From Bacteroidota bacterium (GTDB taxonomy: Bacteria; Bacteroidota; Bacteroidia; Flavobacteriales; Flavobacteriaceae): a stretch of 64,000 bases of DNA. This document shows, in pieces, positions 24,521 through 33,471 of this stretch. The DNA is taken from assembly GCA_023434025.1 (NCBI GenBank), contig JAEYTL010000008.1, positions 1-64,000 on the forward strand. The letters are read 5' to 3'. Below the pieces are notes generated by a model. The model had not been told where the DNA came from, did no database searches, and saw nothing but the letters and a program-made list of their open reading frames with translations. How positions within the stretch are numbered: the stretch's first letter is position 1; each line of letters opens with the position of its first letter. Made by a program: the position numbers and the translations under genes.

Positions 24521-24937
24521 ATGCAGCTCTACCCCTATCTCACTTTTTCAGGTAATTGCCGGGAAGCCATGACCTTTTATAAAGCATGCCTGGGCGGTGA
24601 ACTCACTTTTCAGACCGTTGGCGACTCGCCACTGGCAGCAAAAATGCCCAAAAAAATAAAAAACAGCATCCTGCATGCTACACTGACCAGGGAAAAGCTG
24701 GTACTTATGGGAACCGATATGGTAGAGGAACAAGGACTGACAAAAGGCAATACAGTTTCACTGTCTCTACAGTGCAACAGTGAAGAAGAAATAAAGCAGT
24801 GCTATGCAAAACTCGCCGCAGGCGGTAGGGCAAACTATCCCCCGGAAAATAATTTCTGGGGAGCTTTTTCAGGCGGTCTTACCGACAGGTTCGGTATTCA
24901 CTGGTGGCTTACTTTTACTAAAAGCAGAACCGGTTAA
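24521..24937 (+). CDS. VOC-family protein, PhnB-like
   Basis: 138 residues. LTFSGNCREAMTFYKACLGGEL at the start and FWGAFSGGLTDRFGIHWWL at the end are the signature of the PhnB/3-demethylubiquinone-methyltransferase-like VOC subgroup. These dimeric proteins rarely have a known activity. Fourth gene of the operon, 4 bases after the second SRPBCC gene, which points to translational coupling. Confidence 0.9.
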   Translation: MQLYPYLTFSGNCREAMTFYKACLGGELTFQTVGDSPLAAKMPKKIKNSILHATLTREKLVLMGTDMVEEQGLTKGNTVSLSLQCNSEEEIKQCYAKLAAGGRANYPPENNFWGAFSGGLTDRFGIHWWLTFTKSRTG

Positions 24938-24955
24938 CCATAAAAAAACAGCTAA

Positions 24956-25327
24956 ATGACTAAATCAAAACTAATCTACTGGATAACCACCGGTATCCTG
25001 TTCCTGATGGAAGGGCTTATACCTGCTTTTACCTCGCAGACCGAACTGGCCAAACAAGGCATCAGCCATTTGGGTTATCCCGCTTATTTCGGAAACGCCT
25101 TAGTGGTGTTCAAAGTACTGGGAGCCCTGATCCTGATTTTACCGCAAGCCCCCAAACGCCTGAAAGAATTTGCGTATGCCGGGTTTACGTTTACTTTCCT
25201 GTTTGCCTGCATCAGCCATTTTGCGGTGGATGGCACGCATTTTCAATCCTTTCTTCCGTTGCCGTTTTTAGCCCTGCTGGGGGTTTCCTATGTGTATTAT
25301 CACCGGCTTTATGCCGATAAAACTTAA
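24956..25327 (+). CDS. DoxX-like membrane protein
   Basis: 123 residues with four membrane helices (about 7-24, 47-64, 74-93 and 97-115), the layout of the DoxX-like family. The conserved region LGYPAYFGNALVVFKVLGALILILP lies at the second helix. Such proteins are often induced with redox or detoxification genes. Last gene of the VOC/SRPBCC operon, followed by a clear terminator. Confidence 0.87.
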   Translation: MTKSKLIYWITTGILFLMEGLIPAFTSQTELAKQGISHLGYPAYFGNALVVFKVLGALILILPQAPKRLKEFAYAGFTFTFLFACISHFAVDGTHFQSFLPLPFLALLGVSYVYYHRLYADKT

Positions 25328-25334
25328 AACCAAG

Positions 25335-25366
25335 AAAGAGCCGGGGTATAAAACGCCGGCTTTTGT
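25335..25366 (+). terminator. Rho-independent terminator after the DoxX-like gene
   Basis: AGCCGG (25339-25344) pairs with CCGGCT (25356-25361), extended by one G-T and two A-T pairs, and followed by TTTTGTGTTTT. It ends the VOC/SRPBCC/DoxX operon. Confidence 0.7.
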
Positions 25367-25411
25367 GTTTTGGCAAACTTTTTTTACTTTAGCGGAACTA
25401 AACCACCACCC

Positions 25412-25849
25412 ATGGCAACAAAAAATAAAACAACCGAAACAACGGTGAGCGTCAACGACTTTATCCTTTCTTTTGTAGATAACGAACAAAAGAAGCAAGA
25501 CAGTTTTCAGCTCATTGAACTGATGCAGAAATGGTCGGGTTTTGAACCTAAAATGTGGGGACCAACAATGATTGGCTTTGGCAGTTATCACTATAAGTAT
25601 GCGAGCGGACACGAAGGAGATGCCTTCCTGATCGGATTTGCTCCGCGAAAAGCAGAATTTTCACTGTATGTTACTTCACCCGGGCACGACAATCAGGAAC
25701 TGTTGGACCAGTTGGGAAAATTCAAAATGGGAAAAGCCTGTATTTATTTTAAAAAGCTTACGGATCTTAACCTGGATGTGCTGGAAAAGCTCTGCCAGGC
25801 AAGCATACAGTATACGTTGGAACACAACGAATGTATGTGCCGGAAGTAA
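25412..25849 (+). CDS. DUF1801 protein
   Basis: 145 residues from ATG 25412. The longer frame would start with TTG at 25370, close to the terminator. SVNDFILSFVDNEQKKQDSF, WSGFEPKMWGPTMIGFGSYHY and GKACIYFKKLTDLN are diagnostic of DUF1801 (YdhG-like fold related to frataxin). Function unknown. It stands alone. The next 261 bases (25850-26110) hold only a short GCGG-TTTG-CCGC hairpin and no gene. Confidence 0.9.
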   Translation: MATKNKTTETTVSVNDFILSFVDNEQKKQDSFQLIELMQKWSGFEPKMWGPTMIGFGSYHYKYASGHEGDAFLIGFAPRKAEFSLYVTSPGHDNQELLDQLGKFKMGKACIYFKKLTDLNLDVLEKLCQASIQYTLEHNECMCRK

Positions 25850-26110
25850 TCTTCAACCAACGAGGTCACCGGGGTTTATTTTATCATTTTTTCTGCGGTT
25901 TGCCGCTCAATGCTCCGGGAAAACTTAAGCCCTCCAGACATTGACATGGACACTTTATTTTCCACGCTTACGGCTTTCATGTCTTGCTGACTCACCGGCA
26001 ATAAATGCTTTTATTGTTAAAACCATACTGATCAAAAAGCATCGGCGTTATATTGGAAATTCCTTATATTTACACCAAAAATATCGCTCCAAATTTATCC
26101 GACCACTTAT

Positions 26111-28075
26111 ATGTTACGCATTACCCGCTTATCGGTGCTGTTTCTTTTCCTGTTTGTTTTTTCAGCTTCTCCGGCACAGGACAGCACCATTGATTCGTTA
26201 AAAGAGGTTGTCCGAAACCCTAAACTACATGACACCGTCAAGCTGTATGCCCTCTTAACGGCAAAAATGCAAAAGTATCACGAAACAGATGAAAAGCATT
26301 ATATTCTCAACCGCATGCTAGGCAATTATGCTTTGGAATGTTTAAAGAAAAAAAGCTCTCCGGAAGTACACACGGTTTATGTGCAATGCCTTGCCAATTA
26401 TTACACTGGCGTAATGGAAGAACACAAAGCCAAAGGCGATCTTATACAAGCCTTGGCAGCAATAGACAAAACCATTGCTCTTTGTAAATCGGAAAAACTA
26501 TATAACGACATGCATTATGCTATCATGGATAAAGGTCGATTGTATGCAAAGTTTAAACATTTTGAAAAAGGTGCCGAATACCTGTTTATTGCCTTGCGTT
26601 ATTTTGAAAAACATCCCGGTGAAAATCCGGTAGTAGAAATAGGATCGGTCTATTCTAACCTTGCAGGACTTTATTCCATACAAGGTGATCATGAAAAAGC
26701 GATAGAATATGGTAAAAAAGTGATTATTTGTTGTGATGCCAATAAAAGTAATGAATACGCAGAAAACAACGAAAACACAAAATTTGTGACGTACTCAATT
26801 ATTGGAGTGGCCTATAGAAACCTAAAAAAATATGACGAAGCTTTAGATTATTTGAATAAAGCCTTAGCTATTGCTAAAAAATCAAACAGCTCATTTAAAG
26901 TTAGTTATGTTTTGAGTCGTCTAGGCAGTGTAAAATTAGCAGAGCAAAAATTTGATGAAGCCGAAGCTTATTACAAAGAAGCACTTGAAGGCGATTTAAA
27001 CGAAAAAAGTTTGGCCAATGCCTACACCGGAATTGCACAACTGTATTTTGAAAAAAAGGACTATGAACAAGCTTATGCTTATATAACCAAAGGTTTGGAT
27101 TTAAGTATTAAAACCGAAAATATTGATCTGCAAGAAGTGGGAAGCGAGCTTTTGTTCAAATTGAGTGAAATACGAAACGATTATAAAAAAGCATTGGAGA
27201 TGTATCAGCTTCACAACAAAATTGTTGGCTATAAGAACGTGGAGACATCTAAAAATGAATTGGAAAAACAACAACTCAGGTATAATTTTGATAAAAAGGA
27301 ATTAAAATTAAAACTGGATGCCGAAAAGAAAAATGCCATAAAAAACAACTGGCTTATCGCCCTTTCTGCGTTGTTAATACTGGTATTGTTTGGTGCTTAT
27401 TTTTATTACCGGAACAATAGACAAAAACAAGCCATCACCGTTCTGGAAAAAAACCAGATTAAGCAAAAACTGCTGATTACGCAGATGAACCCGCATTTTA
27501 TATTTAACTCCGTTCAAAACATCCGAAGCCTGATCAACAATAAGCAAAACGATGAAGCCGTAGATTACCTGGGTAAATTTTCAAAACTAACCCGGCAGAT
27601 CCTGGAAAACTCCAACGAAAATTATATTTCGCTGGAAGAAGAAATAGAAATGATTGAAAATTATCTTTCGATTCAACAACTGCTGTATGAAAATAAATTT
27701 ACGTTCACCATCGATGTGGCAGAAGAAATTGATAAAGAATCGATCTTTTTACCGCCGATGCTGGCACAACCGTTTATTGAAAATGCCATCAAACACGGCC
27801 TGAGCAACACTACGGAAAACGGGAAAATTAATGTTCACTTCTATCTGAAAGATAAAAAGCTCTTTTTTGAAGTAACCGACAACGGTAAAGGCTTTGGCAC
27901 CGAAACAAAAGTGAGCAATCACAAATCACTGGCAATGACCATCACCAAAGAACGCCTGGTATCTTATACCAAGAACAAAGATTTTATAGTACAAACCGAT
28001 AATCTGATCACGCCCGAAGGAACTGTAGAAGGTGCCAAAGTTGTGTTTGAGATTCCTTATATTTACGAAAACTAA
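26111..28075 (+). CDS. TPR sensor histidine kinase, LytS type
   Basis: 654 residues. A signal peptide or first helix (LFLFLFVFSASPAQ) is followed by a large TPR domain in the periplasm (about 30-395), a coiled coil, one membrane helix (WLIALSALLILVLFGAYFYY, about 413-433) and a His_kinase domain. The phospho-acceptor His lies in QMNPHFIFNSVQNIRSL. The HATPase part has FIENAIKHGL and VTDNGKGFG. Its stop is 8 bases before the LytTR regulator gene, so the two form a two-component pair. The signal is unknown. Confidence 0.92.
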   Translation: MLRITRLSVLFLFLFVFSASPAQDSTIDSLKEVVRNPKLHDTVKLYALLTAKMQKYHETDEKHYILNRMLGNYALECLKKKSSPEVHTVYVQCLANYYTGVMEEHKAKGDLIQALAAIDKTIALCKSEKLYNDMHYAIMDKGRLYAKFKHFEKGAEYLFIALRYFEKHPGENPVVEIGSVYSNLAGLYSIQGDHEKAIEYGKKVIICCDANKSNEYAENNENTKFVTYSIIGVAYRNLKKYDEALDYLNKALAIAKKSNSSFKVSYVLSRLGSVKLAEQKFDEAEAYYKEALEGDLNEKSLANAYTGIAQLYFEKKDYEQAYAYITKGLDLSIKTENIDLQEVGSELLFKLSEIRNDYKKALEMYQLHNKIVGYKNVETSKNELEKQQLRYNFDKKELKLKLDAEKKNAIKNNWLIALSALLILVLFGAYFYYRNNRQKQAITVLEKNQIKQKLLITQMNPHFIFNSVQNIRSLINNKQNDEAVDYLGKFSKLTRQILENSNENYISLEEEIEMIENYLSIQQLLYENKFTFTIDVAEEIDKESIFLPPMLAQPFIENAIKHGLSNTTENGKINVHFYLKDKKLFFEVTDNGKGFGTETKVSNHKSLAMTITKERLVSYTKNKDFIVQTDNLITPEGTVEGAKVVFEIPYIYEN

Positions 28076-28083
28076 AACTGAAT

Positions 28084-28833
28084 ATGTTACGAGCTGTAAT
28101 CATTGATGACATTGAAAGAATAAGAAAGGAAAATGTAGCCCTCATTAAAGCCGCCTGTCCCAATGTTTCAATCATCGGGCAAGCCGATTCGGTCGATTCC
28201 GGCATCAAATTGATCAAGCAGGTAGCTCCCGATCTGGTTTTTCTCGATATTGAAATGCCCGACGGCACCGGGTTTGATTTGCTCCAAAAATTAAGTCCGA
28301 TCGCGTTTAAAGTTATCTTTATCACCGGCTATGAAGATTTTGCCATCAGGGCTTTCCGTTTTTCAGCCATCGATTATTTATTAAAACCGCTGGACAGACA
28401 TGAATTGATTGAAGCCGTAAAAAAAGCCGAAAATGCTTTTGGCAAAGAAGTTTTTGATATGAAACTTCACAACTTATTCACCAACTTAGAACGCCCTAAA
28501 AACCTACAGAAGCTCATTCTTAAAACAGCAGATAAGATTTACTCTATCAATATTCAGGACATTGTAAACTGCGAGTCGGATAAAAACTACACTACTTTTC
28601 ATTTTATCAATGCTCCTAAGCTCATTGTCTCTACCAATTTAAAAGAGTATGAGACTTTGCTGGCTCCTCACAACTTCTTCAGAACACACAAATCGCACCT
28701 GATCAACATGGCTTATTTTGATCACTTTATTAAATCAGAAGGCGGCAACACCATCGTCATGAAGAACAAAACCGCTATTCCGCTGTCTGTCCGTAAAAAG
28801 GAAGAATTCATGGTACTGCTCGACAACTTATAA
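28084..28833 (+). CDS. LytTR-family response regulator
   Basis: 249 residues. Receiver domain (1-120) with acidic pocket Asp8-Asp9, phospho-acceptor Asp55 in VFLDIEMPDG, and the conserved Lys in YLLKPLDR. The C-terminal LytTR DNA-binding domain (about 145-245) has the typical SDKNYTTFHF and FFRTHKSHLINM strands. It pairs with the kinase encoded 8 bases upstream. LytTR regulators bind repeat sites upstream of envelope or surface genes; the targets here are not apparent. Confidence 0.93.
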   Translation: MLRAVIIDDIERIRKENVALIKAACPNVSIIGQADSVDSGIKLIKQVAPDLVFLDIEMPDGTGFDLLQKLSPIAFKVIFITGYEDFAIRAFRFSAIDYLLKPLDRHELIEAVKKAENAFGKEVFDMKLHNLFTNLERPKNLQKLILKTADKIYSINIQDIVNCESDKNYTTFHFINAPKLIVSTNLKEYETLLAPHNFFRTHKSHLINMAYFDHFIKSEGGNTIVMKNKTAIPLSVRKKEEFMVLLDNL

Positions 28834-28997
28834 AATGTCCTTTTTTTACTAAAAACGGTTTTGCATCGATTTACTACGTTAATATTCCAGAATACTACGT
28901 TAGTTCATTGACTAAAATTGTCGTTTTTCTTTGATTTATTATTGCATTGTAATTTCAAAAAAAGGAATTATGCTTAACCAATACTAAATCAAAAAAA

Positions 28998-29525
28998 ATG
29001 AAAACAGTACTTAGAATTTTTGGAATCATCATTATCCTGATTTCACTGCTTACCTGCTCTATGTCTATTTACAGAGCAAATCTCGACAAAAATGACTTGA
29101 CAGAAAATCAGGCAGAGTTAACCGAAACACAAGAAAAGCTAACTTTATTAAAAGAAGAAGTTAAAAATATGACCGGAGAGTCTGAAGTAGAGATGGACAA
29201 GCAAATTACAGAAATGGAAGAATTGTTAAACTCACTTCCTGCAGCCTCAACATATACCATTGTAGCTGCTTTGTTGGTTATTCTGTTATTACTGTCGTTG
29301 ACTTTTGGAGTATTGCTGTTTCGTACTAATCTTAAATATTCCAACCTATTCTTTTGGTCTGCCATTTTTCTTACCCTCATTGTGTTTTTTGTATCGCCTG
29401 ATATCAAAAGGGGCGAATATGGCGGATTACCCAGTAGAACATTAGCACTATTATCTGGAATTCCAGTTGTAATTGCCGGGCTTTTTGCAATACTTGTCGC
29501 TAAAAGAAATACGCAAGAACAATAA
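28998..29525 (+). CDS. Hypothetical membrane protein with coiled coil
   Basis: 175 residues. Membrane helix at 7-24, then a Glu/Lys-rich coiled coil (about 30-75, ENQAELTETQEKLTLLKEEV) and three further helices (about 84-106, 112-130, 145-168). No family recognised. It starts 164 bases after the LytTR regulator gene, so it may belong to the regulon but not necessarily the operon. The next gene follows after 22 bases. Function unknown. Confidence 0.65.
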   Translation: MKTVLRIFGIIIILISLLTCSMSIYRANLDKNDLTENQAELTETQEKLTLLKEEVKNMTGESEVEMDKQITEMEELLNSLPAASTYTIVAALLVILLLLSLTFGVLLFRTNLKYSNLFFWSAIFLTLIVFFVSPDIKRGEYGGLPSRTLALLSGIPVVIAGLFAILVAKRNTQEQ

Positions 29526-29547
29526 CCTAAATCTTAAATCTAATATA

Positions 29548-30555
29548 ATGAAAAAAATTATTCTATTGGCTTGTATTGCTTTTACAGTAAACAGCCAGGC
29601 ACAATTATTGGGAAAATTAAAAGAAAAAGCCGGCAGTAAAAGTAAACTTGAATTATACCCGGAAGAAAACCTTGATTTCCCTCAATACCAGAATAACATT
29701 GGAAAAGTATGTTTTTCTAACGAAGAATTTGAACGTACACTTCCCGAAGATAAGTACCTCAAAACGTACACCTTTGGCGATAAACTATCCATGAGGGCTT
29801 TCTTCGCCAACTCACCAGCAAACAGTATGATGCTGCAGTTAGAGCAAAGCGGTAAAAAGCCAAAAGAAATCAACGAAAACAGAAATCCATTTGAATACCA
29901 AAGTAAAATTTTGTTTGTACTTTATCTTGACGGCCAAAAAGTAACCAATACGAGTTATGCCTTTGATTTTAAAAGGTCAGATATGCACGGACTTGCCACA
30001 CACAGAGCCGAATTCAATGATGGTACAGATGATCTTTATTTTGGAGAATCATTAATGATGGATCTTAAACGCAAGCAAGACATTCTGACTCCGGGTACAC
30101 ACAAATTGAGAATTGAAGTGGTTCCATTTAAAACTGCCGGTTACGGTTCTGATTTTGATTATAAACCAATCGCTGTAGGAGAAATTGATATGATTGTTAA
30201 AAACACGCCTATCGACAAAAGTGATCCGGATGCGTGTTTACCTAAAGCTAAAATGACGGACAAGGCTTTGGAAGCCAAAATAATATTAGCTTACAAAAAC
30301 AGAAATTTTGGTGACACTCCAAAAGAAGTTCGAATTATTTCTGACCGTTGGTATATTTCCAAGCACGAATATACAGGTGTTCCGTTACGCAGAACTGTGA
30401 CAGCGGTAATCGGCAGAACTGATAAAAACGGAAAATGCAGCCGTGACGAATTCAGTTTTGCTCAGGATTATGACGGGACACAATACCAAAGTGAAGTCTA
30501 TCTTTATGGCGAGGGCATCGGGACCAAGCGTGAGATTAGCTGTAAATGTTTTTAA
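29548..30555 (+). CDS. Hypothetical secreted protein
   Basis: 335 residues from ATG 29548, chosen because a clean signal peptide (KKIILLACIAFTVNSQAQ) begins there; the longer frame from 29473 runs into the previous gene. The mature protein is soluble and beta-rich, with three late cysteines, two of them in a terminal SCKCF. No sorting tail of the T9SS type. Family not recognised. Probably in the same transcript as the preceding coiled-coil protein. Confidence 0.7.
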   Translation: MKKIILLACIAFTVNSQAQLLGKLKEKAGSKSKLELYPEENLDFPQYQNNIGKVCFSNEEFERTLPEDKYLKTYTFGDKLSMRAFFANSPANSMMLQLEQSGKKPKEINENRNPFEYQSKILFVLYLDGQKVTNTSYAFDFKRSDMHGLATHRAEFNDGTDDLYFGESLMMDLKRKQDILTPGTHKLRIEVVPFKTAGYGSDFDYKPIAVGEIDMIVKNTPIDKSDPDACLPKAKMTDKALEAKIILAYKNRNFGDTPKEVRIISDRWYISKHEYTGVPLRRTVTAVIGRTDKNGKCSRDEFSFAQDYDGTQYQSEVYLYGEGIGTKREISCKCF

Positions 30556-30722
30556 TTCATAAGCCTTTAAAGTCTTACAACTTTGTGAATAACTCCTATG
30601 CATGTTAACAAACTCAGGTAAGATATAACTTTATGTTTGCAACCCGATTGATTAAATCGGGTTTTAAAACGTTTGTTGAAAAGTAATATTTCAAAATCTA
30701 AAAATTACATGAAATACAAATT

Positions 30723-30839
30723 ATGAAAAGAACAATTACTGTACTTCTACTTATCCACTCAGGAGCATTGTCTTGTGCACGAAATGGCGGTTGGGTAAAA
30801 ACTGCCCCCGGAAGTAATCGTATCATTCCCCTTACATAA
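30723..30839 (+). CDS. Very small putative lipoprotein
   Basis: 38 codons. It encodes a short hydrophobic leader and a lipobox-like GALSC (Cys18), then a 20-residue Gly/Arg-rich tail (ARNGGWVKTAPGSNRIIPLT). It resembles tiny lipoproteins often missed by gene callers. It is the only coding candidate in the 317-base gap 30556-30872, and the next gene starts 33 bases later. No promoter was seen. Real expression is uncertain. Confidence 0.45.
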   Translation: MKRTITVLLLIHSGALSCARNGGWVKTAPGSNRIIPLT

Positions 30840-30872
30840 GACAGTATATTATTTAAGTAATAAAAAAACATT

Positions 30873-31139
30873 ATGGAAGCCTTATCAATAACGGGTATGC
30901 TGTTGATGATCATTGGATTTGCAAATGCGGCATGGGTTGCAGTACTTTATATACTGACTCTAAGTGCACTGGCGGGAACAAGATTGTCAAAAAAAGCGGG
31001 AACAGCTAATAATAAAACAGCTACATACCTTGAACAGGGAAAATCGACCTCAAATGACCTGTTAAAAAAACTAATCTGGAGACTGGTAATTGGCTGCAGT
31101 GGCTGGCTTATGTTTTATTTAGCCTCCGGACATTATTAA
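30873..31139 (+). CDS. Small hypothetical membrane protein
   Basis: 88 residues. Two membrane helices (about 8-32 and 67-85) flank a basic, Ala/Asn/Lys-rich loop. No family recognised. It lies 21 bases before the next hypothetical gene and appears to belong to a run of small envelope proteins of the same orientation (30.7-32.2 kb). Confidence 0.6.
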   Translation: MEALSITGMLLMIIGFANAAWVAVLYILTLSALAGTRLSKKAGTANNKTATYLEQGKSTSNDLLKKLIWRLVIGCSGWLMFYLASGHY

Positions 31140-31160
31140 AAAAAGAATAATACAAAACTC

Positions 31161-31712
31161 ATGAAAAATATTGAAATCATATTAATCAAAAGAAATAACA
31201 AGCTTATTCTATACATTCTGGCAGCTCTATTCTGCACATTTGGCGTAATCATTTTTGCGGTAAATTTTTTTAAAGATGGATTCTCATGGTGGACCATGAT
31301 CATTGGATCACTATTTGTTTTCGGTGAAATCTTAATTGGTTCAAGATTATATATTTTTTTTACCAGTAATCAGGTAAAATTAATCGTAGAATATGACGGA
31401 AAAACAATATTGTTTTACAACAAAAACGATTCCGGCAAGGTGTTTAACAAATCAGAGAACATTGATTTAAGTAAAATGGGCAGGTTTTATATCGTAAAAA
31501 AAAGAACCCGGTATCTGATGAATAATTATGCTTTTGCTTTTGAAAAAAAAGGCTCAAAGACCAGTTTATTCAAAGAAGAAATAGATGCTTTTCCTTCTCT
31601 GTTTGAAGCAACTGAAAATGACAGACGTAAAATTTTGGAGTTTGTTAAGAGCATCGTTCCGGAAATTGAATTGGGTTACGAGAATATGTGGCAAAAACTA
31701 AATCAAAAATAA
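31161..31712 (+). CDS. Hypothetical membrane protein
   Basis: 183 residues. Two membrane helices (about 14-34 and 44-66) and a C-terminal cytosolic domain of about 110 residues that is rich in beta strands (KLIVEYDGKTILFYNK, FYIVKKRTRYL), followed by a helix. The layout recalls membrane-tethered PH-like proteins, but I cannot support that assignment. Its stop precedes the next lipoprotein start by 20 bases. Function unknown. Confidence 0.65.
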   Translation: MKNIEIILIKRNNKLILYILAALFCTFGVIIFAVNFFKDGFSWWTMIIGSLFVFGEILIGSRLYIFFTSNQVKLIVEYDGKTILFYNKNDSGKVFNKSENIDLSKMGRFYIVKKRTRYLMNNYAFAFEKKGSKTSLFKEEIDAFPSLFEATENDRRKILEFVKSIVPEIELGYENMWQKLNQK

Positions 31713-31732
31713 ATAAATCAAAATCAATCAAC

Positions 31733-32170
31733 ATGAAAATTATAACAGGCCTCTCAATTTTATCGCTGACATTAGGAACAGCTTGCTCTTCAGAGCCTCC
31801 AAAGCTCTTACCGGCTTCAGACCTTTGCAACGAAGAATATAAAAATGAAATCGTAATGTGCGAAGGAATTGTTAGGCTTCCAGACCGGTTTTACAGTGCC
31901 GGAGGAAGCGTTACCATGGCTTTTGAAGCTCCGGAAGGAAAATACAGGATTCCGGCCATAAAAATCAGAACCTGGAGCGAAAACAAAGACGAAAAGAAAA
32001 ATATGATGGATTTGCTTCCGGATAATTACACTGAAGCCGATGTTAAGATTTATGATGACAAAGGACAGCTAATTCAATTGGGCGATAAAATAAGAGTTAC
32101 CGGTGAATTGGTAGGAGCAAGTAAGGCCTGGTGTGAGATCAATGTTACCAAAATCGAAAAGGTAAAATAA
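31733..32170 (+). CDS. Hypothetical lipoprotein with OB-like domain
   Basis: 145 residues from ATG 31733; the longer frame from 31688 lies inside the previous gene. Signal peptide and lipobox LGTAC (Cys about 18) predict a lipoprotein. The mature part has two cysteine-containing strands (DLCNEEYKNEIVMCEGIV) and ends QLGDKIRVTGELVGASKAWCEINV, which looks like an OB-fold strand pattern of the tRNA_anti-like type. That assignment is tentative. Last of the small-gene run. Confidence 0.65.
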   Translation: MKIITGLSILSLTLGTACSSEPPKLLPASDLCNEEYKNEIVMCEGIVRLPDRFYSAGGSVTMAFEAPEGKYRIPAIKIRTWSENKDEKKNMMDLLPDNYTEADVKIYDDKGQLIQLGDKIRVTGELVGASKAWCEINVTKIEKVK

Positions 32171-32246
32171 AAACAAATACATTTTAATTAAAAACACAAA
32201 TTATTTAACTATTAACGCCTGCAATAGCAGGGAAAACTAAGCAAAA

Positions 32247-33458
32247 ATGAAAACAAAATTATTTTTTATTGCCATTGCAGGTTTATTCACTTCAATGGTT
32301 TCTGCAGCCGATTTATATGTGCGTGATGCCGGTGCAGGCGGATCATTTTCCACTATAAGTGCAGCAATTGCTCAGGCATCTGATGGTGACCGTATCATCA
32401 TCCGTCCGAAAGCGGGCAACCTACCTTATGTTGAAAACCTGATCATCAACAAATCGTTGACGTTTGTGAGCGAAACCAACTTCTCGAAATACATCCTGCA
32501 AGGCAGCATTTCGGTAACACCGGAAGCCGGCAGAACGATTTCCATCCACAACCTGCAAATTTCCGGAACGGGTGCAATAACCGTTGATGCAGCCACCGTA
32601 GGCGGAAGAACAACACTCAATATCATGAACTCTTTTGTTGCTGCGGTCAATGCTGCCCAGTCTAACACCACCCTGAACCTATCCGGCTGTACCGGTGCTG
32701 CAGTCACTATGACACACGGCAGATGTACCGGTAACAAGGTAAACTCAATTCTTTTCAGCTTACAGGCAGGTGAAACACACCTTTCTGACGATGACATCGA
32801 AATCATTGCCAATGCAATCATCACAACGGGTGGTCTCGGCGGTAATCAGAAAAATTATGCCGTGAAGATATTCAACAATTACCTGACTAACGGCACTATC
32901 TATATTGGTGGGGCAAAAAGCGACAGTTTCAACGAAATTACCAACAATGTGATCGGTTCTACTACCAATACCAATACTACGTTATACAGCATCTGGCTGA
33001 ACCTGGACAGCGAAAGCCAATCACTTTACTCGATCATGAACAATGTAATCCTTAAACAAAGTAATTCTTATGCAACCTATTATCCGGTGATCGCATCGAC
33101 CTACGCAAGTACTTATGTGTACTATAACGTTACGAATTCCAATCAATACAACGGTTCATTTATCATGCCAAGCGTCACGAATTCCGGAAACAACAACGCC
33201 GCAGTATTTAGTTTGAATACCACAACCTATACTGTAACCGGTACAGGTATTACTGATAGTGGAAGCCCTGAAGACGATTATGCTGATATTGATTTAAGCC
33301 GTAACGACCGTGGTAACGGAGGAGGTTCTAACGCATGGAGTAACTACTGGCCAACAAATGCAGACAACAAGCCTCAGGTAAATTACTTAAAAACCCCAAG
33401 AAGAATCTACACCGGGACTACAGAAATGAACGCAACAGGAGCAGGTCATTCCAAATAA
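32247..33458 (+). CDS. Secreted right-handed beta-helix (pectin-lyase-like) protein
   Basis: 403 residues. Signal peptide (LFFIAIAGLFTSMVSAA), then a parallel beta-helix pattern: FSTISAAIAQASDGDRIIIRP is the typical first coil, and many Asn/Thr/Ser-rich turns follow. Such folds are found in polysaccharide lyases and adhesins. No catalytic set is evident, and the C-terminus lacks a T9SS sorting tail, so how it leaves the cell is unclear. It lies 13 bases upstream of a T9SS repeat protein, probably an operon. Confidence 0.78.
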   Translation: MKTKLFFIAIAGLFTSMVSAADLYVRDAGAGGSFSTISAAIAQASDGDRIIIRPKAGNLPYVENLIINKSLTFVSETNFSKYILQGSISVTPEAGRTISIHNLQISGTGAITVDAATVGGRTTLNIMNSFVAAVNAAQSNTTLNLSGCTGAAVTMTHGRCTGNKVNSILFSLQAGETHLSDDDIEIIANAIITTGGLGGNQKNYAVKIFNNYLTNGTIYIGGAKSDSFNEITNNVIGSTTNTNTTLYSIWLNLDSESQSLYSIMNNVILKQSNSYATYYPVIASTYASTYVYYNVTNSNQYNGSFIMPSVTNSGNNNAAVFSLNTTTYTVTGTGITDSGSPEDDYADIDLSRNDRGNGGGSNAWSNYWPTNADNKPQVNYLKTPRRIYTGTTEMNATGAGHSK

Positions 33459-33471
33459 TCAAACGATAAAA

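Noticed and set aside
25850..26110. Hairpin GCGG-TTTG-CCGC as a terminator
   Set aside because: The stem is four base pairs and no T run follows.
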